Both the position numbers and the translations under genes were made by a program. The notes under the pieces are model-generated. The model did not search any database. It was not told where the DNA came from and was given only the letters and a program-made list of their open reading frames with translations. A stretch of DNA of 64,000 bases. Source: Streptomyces sp. T12. Lineage in GTDB: Bacteria > Actinomycetota > Actinomycetes > Streptomycetales > Streptomycetaceae. Positions 34,478-43,602 of this stretch are shown here, piece by piece (the stretch's first letter is position 1; every line of letters begins with the position of its first letter). The DNA is taken from positions 1,922,001 to 1,986,000 of the forward strand of contig NZ_CP117866.1 of NCBI RefSeq assembly GCF_028736035.1, written 5' to 3'.

Positions 34478-35098
34478 TCACGCCGGAGCCCTCGCCGTAG
34501 CCAGCGAATGCAGGAAGTGCATCAGGGTCATCAGGACATCGCGGCTGGAGGCCCGGCGGCGGGCGTCGCAGTCGACGATCGGGATCTCCTCGGGCAGGTC
34601 GAGTGCCGTACGGAGTTCGGAGATGGGGTAACGGGGCGCGTCCGGGAAGGTGTTGACGGCCACCACGAAGGGCACGCCGCACTCCTCCAGTCGCCCTATG
34701 ACGTCGAAACTGACCTCGAGGCGGCGGGTGTCGACGAGCACGACCGCGCCCAGCGCCCCCTCGAACAACCCGTTCCACAGGAACCAGAAGCGTTGCTGGC
34801 CCGGGGTGCCGAAGAGGTACAGCACGAGTTGGTCCGTGATGCTGATGCGGCCGAAGTCCATCGCGACGGTGGTGGCCGTCTTGGAGTCCGAGCCGAAGTT
34901 GTCGTCGACGCCGATACCGGCCTGCGTCATGGTCTCTTCGGTGGTCAGTGGCTTGATCTCGCTGACCGAGCCGACCATGGTCGTCTTGCCGACGCCGAAG
35001 CCACCCACGATCACGATCTTGACCGCGGCCTCGGCCGTGTGCGGCAACTGGTCCTCGGTCCGTGGACCGGGAATGATCTCAGAGCCTTTGAAGTCCAT
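34478..35098 (-). CDS. rarD: Conservon Ras-like GTPase CvnD (RarD homolog)
   Basis: A 206-aa small GTPase-like protein. The P-loop GGFGVGKTT is near residue 32, DFGRI and LFGTPGQQRFW (switch II) are near residues 82 and 95, and AVNTFPD stands in place of the usual NKxD. It overlaps rarC by 20 bp. In S. coelicolor the RarABCD proteins form a membrane-associated complex reminiscent of eukaryotic G-protein systems that affects aerial growth and antibiotic production. Confidence 0.95.
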   Translation of the reverse strand: MDFKGSEIIPGPRTEDQLPHTAEAAVKIVIVGGFGVGKTTMVGSVSEIKPLTTEETMTQAGIGVDDNFGSDSKTATTVAMDFGRISITDQLVLYLFGTPGQQRFWFLWNGLFEGALGAVVLVDTRRLEVSFDVIGRLEECGVPFVVAVNTFPDAPRYPISELRTALDLPEEIPIVDCDARRRASSRDVLMTLMHFLHSLATARAPA

Positions 35099-35480
35099 GC
35101 ATCACCGCTTCGAGAATTGAACGGTCGGTGACGGCCTGGCGCACGATGGGGGCGCGCGCCGTCACCAGTCCGGCCGTCAGCATGTCGGTGAGCACGACCG
35201 TCATCATGCTGTACGGCAGGTTGAGATAGGCCGAGAGCTCGGCCACGGACAGGGGGGCGGTACAGAGCCGGAGCAGCGCCGATTGTTCCGGCGTGGCGGA
35301 AGGCGGGGGGTCGGCGCGCGCCACGATTAAGGTGACCAGGTCGAGGTCCCCGTCGCGCTCGCCGCCGTCCGGACCGGCCACCACGAAGAGCCGTTCCGGG
35401 TTCTTCTGCTTCCCGGCCTGGGCAGGCGGCGGAGGCGGTTGTTCGGTGGGAGATCGCCGCTGGCGTTGCGGAGGAGTCAT
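35079..35480 (-). CDS. rarC: Conservon DUF742 protein CvnC (RarC homolog), with a TTA codon
   Basis: A 133-aa DUF742 protein with a winged-helix-like C-terminal part (PLSVAELSAYLNLPYSMMTVVLTDMLTAGLV). The Pro/Gln-rich head precedes FVVAGPDGGERDGDLDLVTL. Leu51 is encoded by TTA (35328-35330), which in Streptomyces makes the gene depend on bldA. It overlaps rarB (ATGA) and rarD. Confidence 0.94.
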   Translation of the reverse strand: MTPPQRQRRSPTEQPPPPPAQAGKQKNPERLFVVAGPDGGERDGDLDLVTLIVARADPPPSATPEQSALLRLCTAPLSVAELSAYLNLPYSMMTVVLTDMLTAGLVTARAPIVRQAVTDRSILEAVMHGLQRL

Positions 35481-35884
35481 ACGGTCTGCCCGTTACGCCG
35501 GGGCGGACTGGTGAGATGGGCGCCGATGCGGGCGACGAGGTCGGTCATGCGGTTGCTCATCCGGCCCGGTTCGGCGAACGTGTCGGAGAGCACCGCGAGA
35601 TAGGCGTTGGCGCCGGCGGCCATCAGGTAGAAGTACCCGCCGTTGATCTCGATCAGGACCATCTTCATCTTGCCGTCGCTCTTCGGGATCTCCTGGGCGA
35701 CGGCGCTCGCCAGGCTCTGCAGGCCTGCGCAGGCCGCGGCGACGCGGTCGGCGGTGTCCGGGTCGCCGCCGTAACGGGCGATGCGCAGTCCGTCGGCGGA
35801 GAGCACCACGATCATCTGGATGCCCGGTACGCCGTCGTGGAGCTCCTTGAGCATCCAGTCGAAGTTGGCGCGCTGCTGGATCAC
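35477..35884 (-). CDS. rarB: Conservon roadblock/LC7 protein CvnB (RarB homolog)
   Basis: A 135-aa roadblock/LC7-domain protein (FDWMLKELHDGVPGIQMIVVLSADGLRIARYGGD...). Such domains are regulatory scaffolds for Ras-like GTPases and are likely the partner of RarD. It overlaps rarA by 4 bases and rarC by 4 bases. Confidence 0.96.
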   Translation of the reverse strand: MIQQRANFDWMLKELHDGVPGIQMIVVLSADGLRIARYGGDPDTADRVAAACAGLQSLASAVAQEIPKSDGKMKMVLIEINGGYFYLMAAGANAYLAVLSDTFAEPGRMSNRMTDLVARIGAHLTSPPRRNGQTV

Positions 35885-37467
35885 TTGAGGTCCCCCTCCT
35901 CATCGGCCTCGGGGCGGGCCGGTTGGGTTCGCGGTTTGAGTGTGAGCGGGTCCGGCTGGTCCTTGAGTCCGTTCCAGAACGCCTCGACCCACGCTCCGGG
36001 GGCGGGCTCGTCCACCACCGGCTCGGGCTCTGGCTTGCGCGTCGACCAGATGGTCGGCCGGCCCTCGCGTTCGGCCTGCTCGATGGCCGCCTGCTCGGCG
36101 AGCCGCTTGCTGAGCGGGGTCTTGACCCGGCTGCGGCGCTGGGGCAGCCCGCCCGCGGTCCACTCGGTGACGACGGGGACGTCGTCCGACAGGGAGGCCG
36201 CGGCGGGGATCTTCGGGCTGGTGGGGCGCCGCTTCTTGGGGGCGCGCTTGGGACCTTCGATCACATCGGGGCCGTCGGCCTTGGGCGCCGACCCGGCGCC
36301 GATGCCGTGGGCGAGTCCGGGGGCGGGGTCGGTGGTCATCATCTCGCGCGGCACCACGAGGACGGCGCGGACGCCGCCGTACGCGGAGGACCGCAGCGAG
36401 ACCTGCATGTTGAAGGCCGTGCAGAGGCGGCCGACGACGGCCAGGCCCAGGCGTGGGGACTCGCCGAGGTCCTGGAGGTCGGTGCCCTGCTTGGCGCGCT
36501 CGAGCATGCCCTCGACCCGGGCGCGGGCCTCCTCGCTGAGGCTGACACCGGCGTCCTCGATCTCGATCGCGACGCCGGTCTGCACCTCGGTGGCGGTGAC
36601 GTGCACCTTGGTCTGCGGCGGCGAGTAGCGCGTGGCGTTGTCGAGGAGTTCGGCCGCGGCGTGGATGATCGGCTCGACGGAGATGCCGGCGATGTTGACC
36701 TTGACGATGGAGTCCAGGCTGATGCGGCGGTACTCCAGGATCCGGGACATGGCACCGCGCAGCACGCTGTACAGCGGGACGGGTTCGGGCCACTGGCGGC
36801 CGGGGCGGCCGCCGCCGAGCACGGAGATGGAGTCGGCGAGGCGGCCGATCAGCATGGTGCCGTGGTCGATGCGCAGCAGGTCGTCGAAGACCTCGGGGTT
36901 GCGGCCGTGGTCCTCCTCCATCTCCCGGAGTTCCACGGCCTGTTGGTGGACGATCGACTGGACGCGGCGGGCGATGTTGACGAAGGAGCGCTGGGCGGAG
37001 TCGCGGACGGCTTCCTCGTGATCGACGATGTCGACCATCGACCTCACGAACTCGATCTGTACCGGCGAGAGTTGGGCATAGGACGGATCGATCTCGGCGA
37101 GGTCGCGCATCACCTCATAGGGTGAAGCGCCACAGCGCAGCCGGTGGATCGCGGCGGGCGTGATCTCCGTGGCGAGGCGGACCATCTCCGCCTCGTGGGC
37201 GGCCACGCGCCGCTCCAGATACGCGGCGTGACGGGCGTGCTCGGCCCGTGCGTCCCGCAGAGTGCGGCCGCGGCGCGCTGCTTCGGCCGCGGATACCAGC
37301 ACCAGCAGCAAGGCCACGGCACCGCATACGCCGACGGCCGTCCGGGCCGGTTCCGTCACCACGGCGACGGCGGCTCCGGTCGCCGCGGCCATCACTATGG
37401 CAGGCAGCAAAAGCACGCGCGCGTACGGGAGTTCACGCCGGCTGGGCGGGGATTGAACGCTCACCAT
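35881..37467 (-). CDS. rarA: Conservon sensor-kinase-like ATPase CvnA (RarA homolog)
   Basis: A 528-aa protein. Two membrane helices lie near residues 16-62 (VLLLPAIVMAAATGAAVAVV; VGVCGAVALLLVLVSAAEAA), with a coiled-coil-like central region. The HATPase domain has the N box ELLDNATRYSPP (near residue 240) and DAGVSLSEEA. A disordered basic C-terminal tail of about 150 aa follows. It lacks a canonical H box, as is usual for CvnA proteins. It starts the conservon: ATG 37467 with AGAGGG. Confidence 0.95.
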   Translation of the reverse strand: MVSVQSPPSRRELPYARVLLLPAIVMAAATGAAVAVVTEPARTAVGVCGAVALLLVLVSAAEAARRGRTLRDARAEHARHAAYLERRVAAHEAEMVRLATEITPAAIHRLRCGASPYEVMRDLAEIDPSYAQLSPVQIEFVRSMVDIVDHEEAVRDSAQRSFVNIARRVQSIVHQQAVELREMEEDHGRNPEVFDDLLRIDHGTMLIGRLADSISVLGGGRPGRQWPEPVPLYSVLRGAMSRILEYRRISLDSIVKVNIAGISVEPIIHAAAELLDNATRYSPPQTKVHVTATEVQTGVAIEIEDAGVSLSEEARARVEGMLERAKQGTDLQDLGESPRLGLAVVGRLCTAFNMQVSLRSSAYGGVRAVLVVPREMMTTDPAPGLAHGIGAGSAPKADGPDVIEGPKRAPKKRRPTSPKIPAAASLSDDVPVVTEWTAGGLPQRRSRVKTPLSKRLAEQAAIEQAEREGRPTIWSTRKPEPEPVVDEPAPGAWVEAFWNGLKDQPDPLTLKPRTQPARPEADEEGDLK

Positions 37468-37735
37468 GTGGGCCCTCTGAAATGAATCGGGTGGGTGTAG
37501 GGGGAGCCTGCAAGGGGGAATGTCATGGGTATGTCGGGATCTTCTGCATGATTGGGAACAAGCGCACGATTACACCTCAACTCGGTGCGCTGCGGGCGAG
37601 CTTAGTCCGACCGGATCATCGCCGTGTCATATTCAGCAAGCACCTGAAATGGGGCTCGCGACAGGAGTACGCTCGGCCTCATTTATACGCTCGGATTACA
37701 TTCGTACACGGTGCGTCACGGCGTACAGGCGTACG
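37468..37735. other. Promoter region of the rar conservon
   Basis: About 270 bp between the rarA start and the tetR terminator, AT-richer than the genes around it, so it probably holds the rar promoter. No clear -10/-35 pair or protein-binding dyad stands out except CGTAC-AGGC-GTACG at 37721-37734. Confidence 0.4.
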
Positions 37736-37759
37736 AAAAATACTCACCGTGACGGGTGA
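37736..37759 (-). terminator. Candidate terminator after tetR
   Basis: On the minus strand TCACC (37759-37755) pairs with GGTGA (37748-37744) and is followed closely by GTATTTTTCG. The stem is short, but the U-tract is good for Streptomyces. It lies 22 bp past the tetR stop. Confidence 0.5.
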
Positions 37760-37780
37760 AAGGTCGCCTCAGAGGCCGGC

Positions 37781-38416
37781 TCAGATGCCGGCGATCCGCA
37801 GGGCCGCGTCCGCCGTGGCCTCGGCGAACACCGACACCGGACGCTCCGGGTCCGAGCGGTGGACGAGGATGACGCCCTCGATCAGGCCGAAGAGCAGGTC
37901 CGTACGCAGCTCCAGCTCGCTCTTGGCGAGTGCGCCGCCGGCGGCCGTGGCGGCGAGCAACTGGCCGTAGGCGTCCTTGAGTTCGGCGCGCACGGCATGG
38001 AAGCCGGCGAAGCGTTCGGCGCGCACCTCGGGCAGCAGGTACAGGCCGCCGAGGTTGTGCGGGCCGCCGCACAGCAGCTCCACATCGGCCCGGCACAGCG
38101 CCCACAGCCGGTCCTCGGCCGGGGCCGAGTCGTCGGCGAGGAGCTCACGGGCGTACACGAGCGAGGGCGTGACCGTGGACTCCAGGAGCTCGGCGAGGAG
38201 TTCCTCCTTGCCGGAGACGTAGTGGTACATGGACGCCTGGCGCATGCCCGCACGCTCGGCGACGGCGCGGGTGGTGGTGGCGGCGTAGCCCCGGGTGGTG
38301 AACAACTCGGCGGCGGCCGCGAGGAGTTCGGCACGCGGCTCCAGCCCGCTGTCCGGCCGCTGAGCGGCCCGCGGCCTGCCGACCCGCCGGCTGCCCGGCT
38401 CGCCTGACGTACCCAT
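37781..38416 (-). CDS. TetR-family regulator of the carboxylase operon
   Basis: A 211-aa TetR protein. The HTH is at about residues 28-75 (ELFTTRGYAATTTRAVAERAGMRQASMYHYVSGKEELL), followed by a helical ligand domain. It is divergent from the DUF1989-carboxylase operon. The 20-bp palindrome in between (38532-38551) is almost repeated before the APC permease at 27.8 kb. It is most simply the repressor of both, released by the imported nitrogen compound or a product. Confidence 0.9.
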   Translation of the reverse strand: MGTSGEPGSRRVGRPRAAQRPDSGLEPRAELLAAAAELFTTRGYAATTTRAVAERAGMRQASMYHYVSGKEELLAELLESTVTPSLVYARELLADDSAPAEDRLWALCRADVELLCGGPHNLGGLYLLPEVRAERFAGFHAVRAELKDAYGQLLAATAAGGALAKSELELRTDLLFGLIEGVILVHRSDPERPVSVFAEATADAALRIAGI

Positions 38417-38531
38417 GGGTTCGATCCTCGCACACGGGGGCGCACGACGATCTCCGCGAGGGTCCCGTCCCGCACGCGCGGTAACCGCCCGGCAACACTC
38501 CGGTAATCCTCCCGACCCACCCCGCCCCTAA

Positions 38532-38551
38532 TTTCTGTCGGGCGACAGAAA
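38532..38551. promoter_or_regulatory. TetR-type operator, copy 2 (DUF1989-carboxylase operon)
   Basis: TTTCTGTCG-GG-CGACAGAAA, a perfect 20-bp palindrome 39 bp before the first DUF1989 gene. The flank CCCTAA and 18 of 20 positions are shared with 27739-27758. Confidence 0.8.
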
Positions 38552-38590
38552 TGAACCAGGAGGCCGACACCCGAGCCGGAGGTCCCGCGA

Positions 38591-39415
38591 ATGGCGACAG
38601 AGACCACGTACGGAGCCCGTGACCATGCCCGCGCCCAGGAGGGGAGCCGGGCCGAGGCCATGCCCGTCGTGCCGGCCCAGGACTGGGCGGCGCCGCCCGG
38701 TCAGGCGGGGCGGCTGGTGTGGGCGGAGACGGTGGCGGGCGGCAACTACACGCACAAGGTGCTCGCCCGCGGCACGGAGCTGCGGCTGACCGATCTGCGC
38801 GGCGACGCCTGCGCGCATCTGCTGCTGTACGTGGCTGACCGCCCCTGGGAGCGGCTGAACGTCGCCGACACGGTCAAGGTCCAGTGGAACGCCTACCTCG
38901 GCGAGAGCCGACTCCTGCTGTCCGACCAGGGCCGCGTGCTCGCCTCCGTCGTCACCGACACCTCCGGCCGGCACGACGCGCTGTGCGGCACCTCCACCCT
39001 CGTACGCAACACCGAGCGCTACGGCGACGGCAGCCCGCAGTCCCCCTCCCCCGCCGGCCGCGAACTGTTCAAGCTGGCCGCCGCGAAGAACGGCCTCGAG
39101 CCCAGGGATCTGCCGCCGTCCCTGTCCTTCTTCCAGGGCGTGGAGGTGCGCGAGGACGGCACCCTCGACTTCACCGGCTCGACCGGGCCGGGCGGCAGCG
39201 TGACCCTGCGCGCCGAGCAGGACGTGACCGTGCTGATCGCCAACGTGCCGCATCCGGCCGACCCCCGCGCCGCGTACGTCAGCACCCCGCTGGAGGTGCT
39301 CGCCTGGCGCGCGGCCCCGACCGGCCCCGACGCCCCCCTGTGGGACGCCACTCCCGAGGGCCGCCGCGCCTTCCTCAACACCGCCGAATTCCTTGCCGCG
39401 AGGGGGCTCGCATGA
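38591..39415 (+). CDS. DUF1989 urea-carboxylase-associated protein 2 (carboxyguanidine deiminase subunit candidate)
   Basis: A 274-aa DUF1989 protein. It has a Cys at LTDLRGDACAHLLLY, metal/active-site-like His and Cys residues in SGRHDALCGTSTLV, and a C-terminal barrel half. Pairs of DUF1989 proteins next to carboxylases have been shown in other bacteria to form carboxyguanidine deiminase, which hydrolyses carboxyguanidine to allophanate. It is the first gene of the operon and overlaps the next by 4 bases (ATGA). The ATG at 38591 follows CCGGAGG. Confidence 0.85.
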   Translation: MATETTYGARDHARAQEGSRAEAMPVVPAQDWAAPPGQAGRLVWAETVAGGNYTHKVLARGTELRLTDLRGDACAHLLLYVADRPWERLNVADTVKVQWNAYLGESRLLLSDQGRVLASVVTDTSGRHDALCGTSTLVRNTERYGDGSPQSPSPAGRELFKLAAAKNGLEPRDLPPSLSFFQGVEVREDGTLDFTGSTGPGGSVTLRAEQDVTVLIANVPHPADPRAAYVSTPLEVLAWRAAPTGPDAPLWDATPEGRRAFLNTAEFLAARGLA

Positions 39416-40047
39416 GCACGACCACGACCACTTCCGTCGTTCCGGCCCGCGCCCCCTGGTCGTCCGTCGTCCGCGAGGGCGAGTGGCTCACCATCACCGA
39501 TCTGCACGGCAACCAGGCCGTCGACTTCCTCGTGTACGACGCCCACGACACGTCCGTCCGCTACAGCGCGCCCGACACGGTCCAGGCGCAGGGCGGCATC
39601 TTCCTCACCACGTCAAGCGTGCTCATGTCCAACGAGCACACCCCGCTGATGACCGTCGTCGCCGACGAGGTCGGCCGGCACGACACCGTCGGCGGCGCCT
39701 GCTCCAAGGAGTCGAACACCCTCCGGTACGGCCACCACACCTGGTCGCAGCACGCGTGCGTGGACAACTTCCTCGCCGAGGGCGCCAAGTACGGCCTCGG
39801 CAAGCGCGACCTCGTCTCCAACATCAACTGGTACATGAACGTGCCGGTCGAGAAGGACGGCACCCTCGGCATCGTCGACGGCATCTCGGCACCGGGTCTG
39901 TCCCTGACCGTGCGCGCCGAGCGCGACGTCCTCGTCCTCGTCTCCAACTGCCCCCAGATCAACAACCCCTGCAACGGCTTCGACCCGACGGCAGTGGAGA
40001 TGACGATCACCGGGGCGGGCCACGGAGCCGGGGCGGGCGGCGCATGA
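39412..40047 (+). CDS. DUF1989 urea-carboxylase-associated protein 1 (carboxyguanidine deiminase subunit candidate)
   Basis: A 211-aa DUF1989 protein, the partner of the preceding gene. Typical motifs are ITDLHGNQAVDFLVYDAHD, VGRHDTVGGACSKESNTLRYG (Cys and His) and ISAPGLSLTVRAERDVLVLVSNCPQINNPCN. It overlaps both neighbours by 4 bases, so the three proteins are made in fixed ratio. Together with the 274-aa protein it would form the deiminase. This is family knowledge, not shown here. Confidence 0.87.
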   Translation: MSTTTTTSVVPARAPWSSVVREGEWLTITDLHGNQAVDFLVYDAHDTSVRYSAPDTVQAQGGIFLTTSSVLMSNEHTPLMTVVADEVGRHDTVGGACSKESNTLRYGHHTWSQHACVDNFLAEGAKYGLGKRDLVSNINWYMNVPVEKDGTLGIVDGISAPGLSLTVRAERDVLVLVSNCPQINNPCNGFDPTAVEMTITGAGHGAGAGGA

Positions 40048-43000
40048 GCTTCGACACGCTGCTCGTCGCCAACCGGGGCGAGGTCGCCGTCCGCATCATC
40101 CGTACGGCCCGCGAACTGGGCCTGCGCACCGTGGCCGGGTACTCCGACGCGGACCGCTCGGCGCCGCACGTCCGGCTCGCCGACACGGCCGTACGGCTCG
40201 GCCCGGCACCCGCCAAGGAGTCGTACCTCGACGCCGACCTGGTCCTCAAGGCGGCCAAGGACAGCGGGGCCGGGGCGATCCACCCCGGCTACGGCTTCCT
40301 GTCCGAGGACGCGGCGTTCGCCCGGCGGTGCGAGGAGGCCGGGATCGTGTTCGTGGGGCCGACGCCCGAGCAGTTGGAGCTGTTCGGGGCCAAGCACACG
40401 GCGCGGGCGGCGGCCGAGGCGGCGGGCGTACCGCTGGCACCGGGGACCGGACTGCTGGGGTCACTCGCCGAGGCACTCGAAGCAGCCCAGGCCGTCGGCT
40501 ATCCCGTCATGCTCAAGGCGACCGGCGGCGGAGGCGGTATCGGCATGTCGGCATGTCGCTGCGCCGATGAACTGACCGGGGCCTGGGAGCGGGTGCAGCG
40601 GGTCGCCGCCGCCTCCTTCTCCTCCGCCGGCGTCTTCCTGGAGCGGCTCGTCGAGCGGGCCCGCCATGTCGAGGTGCAGGTCTTCGGCGACGGCGACGGC
40701 AGGGTGGTCACCTTCGGCGACCGGGACTGCACGCTGCAACGGCGCCACCAGAAGGTGGTGGAGGAGGCCCCGGCACCCGGGCTCCCCGCTCGCATACGCG
40801 AGCAACTCGCGCTCTCCGCCCGTGACTTGTGCGCCTCCGTCGGCTACCGCTCGGCCGGAACCGTCGAGTTCGTGTACGACGCCGTCCGCGAGGAGGCCTA
40901 CTTCCTGGAGGTCAACACCCGCCTCCAGGTGGAGCACCCGGTCACCGAGGAGATCTACGGCGTCGACCTGGTCGCCTGGATGCTGCGCCTGGCGCGCGGC
41001 GAGCGCGACGTCGTCCACGAGCCCGGCCCACCGCGCGGCCACGCCGTCGAGGCCCGCCTCTACGCCGAGGACCCGACCCGCGAACACCGGCCCAGCGCGG
41101 GCCTGTTGACGCGAGTGGAGTTCCCGCACGGCGTGCGAGTGGACGGCTGGGTCGAGACGGGCACCGAGGTGACGACGGCGTACGACCCGATGCTCGCGAA
41201 GATCGTCGCGTACGGCCCCGACCGCGCGCACGCGCTGGAACGGCTGGACGAGGCGCTGGCCCGCACCCGCATCGACGGCATCGAGACGAACCTCGGCCTG
41301 GTGCGGGCGGCGCTGGCGAACCCGGACTTCCTGGCCGCCGCCCACTCGACGGCGACCCTCGCGACCGTGCCCGACCCGACGCCCCGCATCGAGGTCCTCA
41401 CCGGCGGCACCCTCACCACCGTGCAGGACTGGCCGGGCCGCACCGGCCACTGGCAGGTCGGCGTGCCGCCGTGCGGCCCGATGGACGACCTGTCCTTCCG
41501 GCTCGGCAACCGCGCCTTGGGCAACCACGAGGGCGCGCCAGGTCTCGAATGCACGCTCCAGGGACCGACGTTGCGGTTCACGCACCCCACCACCGTGTGC
41601 GTGACGGGCGCCCCGGCCCCGGTCACGGTCGACGGTACGGCGATGGCCCAGTGGGAGCCGGTGACGGTGCCGGCGGGGGCCGTACTGGAGGTCGGAGCGC
41701 CGGCCGAGCACGGCCTGCGGACGTATGTCCTGGTCGCGGGCGGTCTCGACGTCCCCGCCTTCCTGGGCAGCGCGAGCACATTCACGCTCGGCAGGTTCGG
41801 CGGGCACGGCGGACGCGCGCTGCGGACGGGCGACGTACTGCACGGCGGGGCGGTCACCGAGGGGACACCGGTTCCCTTGCCCGCCCGCCCCTCCTTCGGT
41901 GCCGTATGGCACATCAAGGCAGTCGAAGGACCGCACGCCGCACCGGAGTTCTTCACCGAGGACGACATCCGCGACTTCTACGCCGCCGACTGGAAGGTCC
42001 ACTTCAACTCGGCGCGGACCGGCATACGGCTCATAGGTCCCCGGCCGCGCTGGGCACGCGCCGACGGCGGTGAGGCGGGCCTGCACCCGTCCAACATCCA
42101 CGACACCCCGTACTCCGTCGGCGCCGTCGACTACACCGGCGACATGCCGGTGCTGCTCGGCCCGGACGGCCCGTCGCTTGGCGGGTTCGTGTGCCCGGCG
42201 ACGGTGATCAGCGGCGAGCGCTGGAAGCTGGGGCAGCTGCGGCCGGGCGACACGGTGCGGTTCATGCCCGTGCAGGCCGACGGCTCGGCGCGCCCGGAGA
42301 TCGTCGACGGCGGGGTGCTGGCGCGGGACGGCGACGTGACGTACCGCCGCAGCGGTGACGACAATCTGCTGGTCGAGTTCGGGCCCATGCAGCTGGACCT
42401 GGCCCTGCGCATGCGCGTCCACGCGCTGATGGAGGCGGTGGCCGAGGCGGGCCGGGACGGGATCAGCGATCTGACCCCGGGCATCCGCTCCCTCCAGATC
42501 CAGACGGACCCGGCCCGGCTGCCGCAGCACGAACTCCTCGCCGAGGTACGGGAGACGGTCGCCGCCCTGCCACCCACCGACGAGCTCGTCGTCCCGTCCC
42601 GCACCGTCCACCTCCCCCTCTCCTGGGACGACCCGGCCACCCGCGAGGCCATCGCCCGCTACATGGCGGGCGTACGCGACGACGCGCCCTGGTGCCCGTG
42701 GAACATCGAGTTCATCCGCCGCGTCAACGGCCTGGAATCGGTCGAGGACGTCTACCGCACGGTCTTCGACGCGGAGTACCTGGTCCTGGGGCTGGGCGAT
42801 GTGTACCTGGGCGCCCCGGTCGCGACCCCGCTGGATCCGCGGCACCGTCTGGTGACCACCAAGTACAACCCGGCGCGCACCTGGACGGCGGAGAACTCGG
42901 TCGGCATCGGCGGGGCCTATCTGTGCATCTACGGCATGGAGGGGCCCGGCGGCTACCAGTTCGTGGGCCGTACGACCCAGGTGTGGTCGGGGTGGCAGCA

Positions 43001-43577
43001 GCGCGGGGCGTTCGAGCCGGGGTCGCCCTGGCTGCTGCGGTTCTTCGACCGGATCAGGTGGTATCCGGTGGGCGCCGAGGAGCTTGTGGAGCTACGGGCG
43101 GACATCACGTCCGGGCGGTTCGTGCCGCGCATCGAGGAGGGCACCTTCTCGCTTGCGGAGTACCAGGCTTTCCTGGCCGAGAACGCCGAGGCGATCGCGG
43201 AGTTCCGGGCCCGGCAGCAGGCCGCCTTCGCGGCGGAACGGGACGCGTGGGAGGCGGCCGGCGAGTTCGCGCGGGCGGACCAGGCGCCGGCGCCGGCCGC
43301 ACCGGCGGTCGAGGTGGCCGTCCCGGCCGGCGGGCGGCTGGTGGAGGCGGAGTTCGCCGCGTCGGTGTGGCAGGTGAACGTCCGGTCGGGTGACGAGGTG
43401 AGCGCCGGACAGCCGCTGCTCGCCCTGGAGGCGATGAAGATGGAGTCCAGGGTGCACGCGCCGATCGACGGCGTGGTCGCACAGATCCTTGCCAGGCCCG
43501 GTGACCAGGTCGAGGCGGGGACACCCTTGGTGGTCCTCGCGCCGGCCGCCGACTCCACTGCCGGATCCGTGAGTTGA
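40044..43577 (+). CDS. Biotin-dependent urea/guanidine carboxylase
   Basis: A 1,177-aa multidomain enzyme. Biotin carboxylase occupies residues about 1-450 (ATP-grasp loop GGGGGIGM; ACNR-like active site VNTRLQVEHPVTEE). The carboxyltransferase is built of two allophanate-hydrolase-like halves, about 455-780 (LTTVQDWPGRTGHWQVGVPPCGPMD) and 790-1000 (SGDDNLLVEFG... KYNPARTWTAENSVGIGGAYLCIYGMEG). A BCCP domain at the C-terminus has the biotinylation motif EAMKMES (Lys near residue 1132). The family carboxylates urea or guanidine. The two DUF1989 genes upstream favour guanidine. Its start overlaps the preceding stop. Confidence 0.93.
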   Translation: MSFDTLLVANRGEVAVRIIRTARELGLRTVAGYSDADRSAPHVRLADTAVRLGPAPAKESYLDADLVLKAAKDSGAGAIHPGYGFLSEDAAFARRCEEAGIVFVGPTPEQLELFGAKHTARAAAEAAGVPLAPGTGLLGSLAEALEAAQAVGYPVMLKATGGGGGIGMSACRCADELTGAWERVQRVAAASFSSAGVFLERLVERARHVEVQVFGDGDGRVVTFGDRDCTLQRRHQKVVEEAPAPGLPARIREQLALSARDLCASVGYRSAGTVEFVYDAVREEAYFLEVNTRLQVEHPVTEEIYGVDLVAWMLRLARGERDVVHEPGPPRGHAVEARLYAEDPTREHRPSAGLLTRVEFPHGVRVDGWVETGTEVTTAYDPMLAKIVAYGPDRAHALERLDEALARTRIDGIETNLGLVRAALANPDFLAAAHSTATLATVPDPTPRIEVLTGGTLTTVQDWPGRTGHWQVGVPPCGPMDDLSFRLGNRALGNHEGAPGLECTLQGPTLRFTHPTTVCVTGAPAPVTVDGTAMAQWEPVTVPAGAVLEVGAPAEHGLRTYVLVAGGLDVPAFLGSASTFTLGRFGGHGGRALRTGDVLHGGAVTEGTPVPLPARPSFGAVWHIKAVEGPHAAPEFFTEDDIRDFYAADWKVHFNSARTGIRLIGPRPRWARADGGEAGLHPSNIHDTPYSVGAVDYTGDMPVLLGPDGPSLGGFVCPATVISGERWKLGQLRPGDTVRFMPVQADGSARPEIVDGGVLARDGDVTYRRSGDDNLLVEFGPMQLDLALRMRVHALMEAVAEAGRDGISDLTPGIRSLQIQTDPARLPQHELLAEVRETVAALPPTDELVVPSRTVHLPLSWDDPATREAIARYMAGVRDDAPWCPWNIEFIRRVNGLESVEDVYRTVFDAEYLVLGLGDVYLGAPVATPLDPRHRLVTTKYNPARTWTAENSVGIGGAYLCIYGMEGPGGYQFVGRTTQVWSGWQQRGAFEPGSPWLLRFFDRIRWYPVGAEELVELRADITSGRFVPRIEEGTFSLAEYQAFLAENAEAIAEFRARQQAAFAAERDAWEAAGEFARADQAPAPAAPAVEVAVPAGGRLVEAEFAASVWQVNVRSGDEVSAGQPLLALEAMKMESRVHAPIDGVVAQILARPGDQVEAGTPLVVLAPAADSTAGSVS

Positions 43578-43602
43578 TGAGTTGACAGTCAAGGAGCACC
43601 GC

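Noticed and set aside
38417..38590. Guanidine (ykkC-type) riboswitch before the carboxylase operon
   Set aside because: The 174-bp gap holds only the TetR palindrome. I could not find the conserved riboswitch segments.
40461..42845. 794-codon minus-strand open frame opposite the carboxylase
   Set aside because: Antisense shadow with Arg/His/Gln/Gly-rich content. The plus strand has complete carboxylase motifs.
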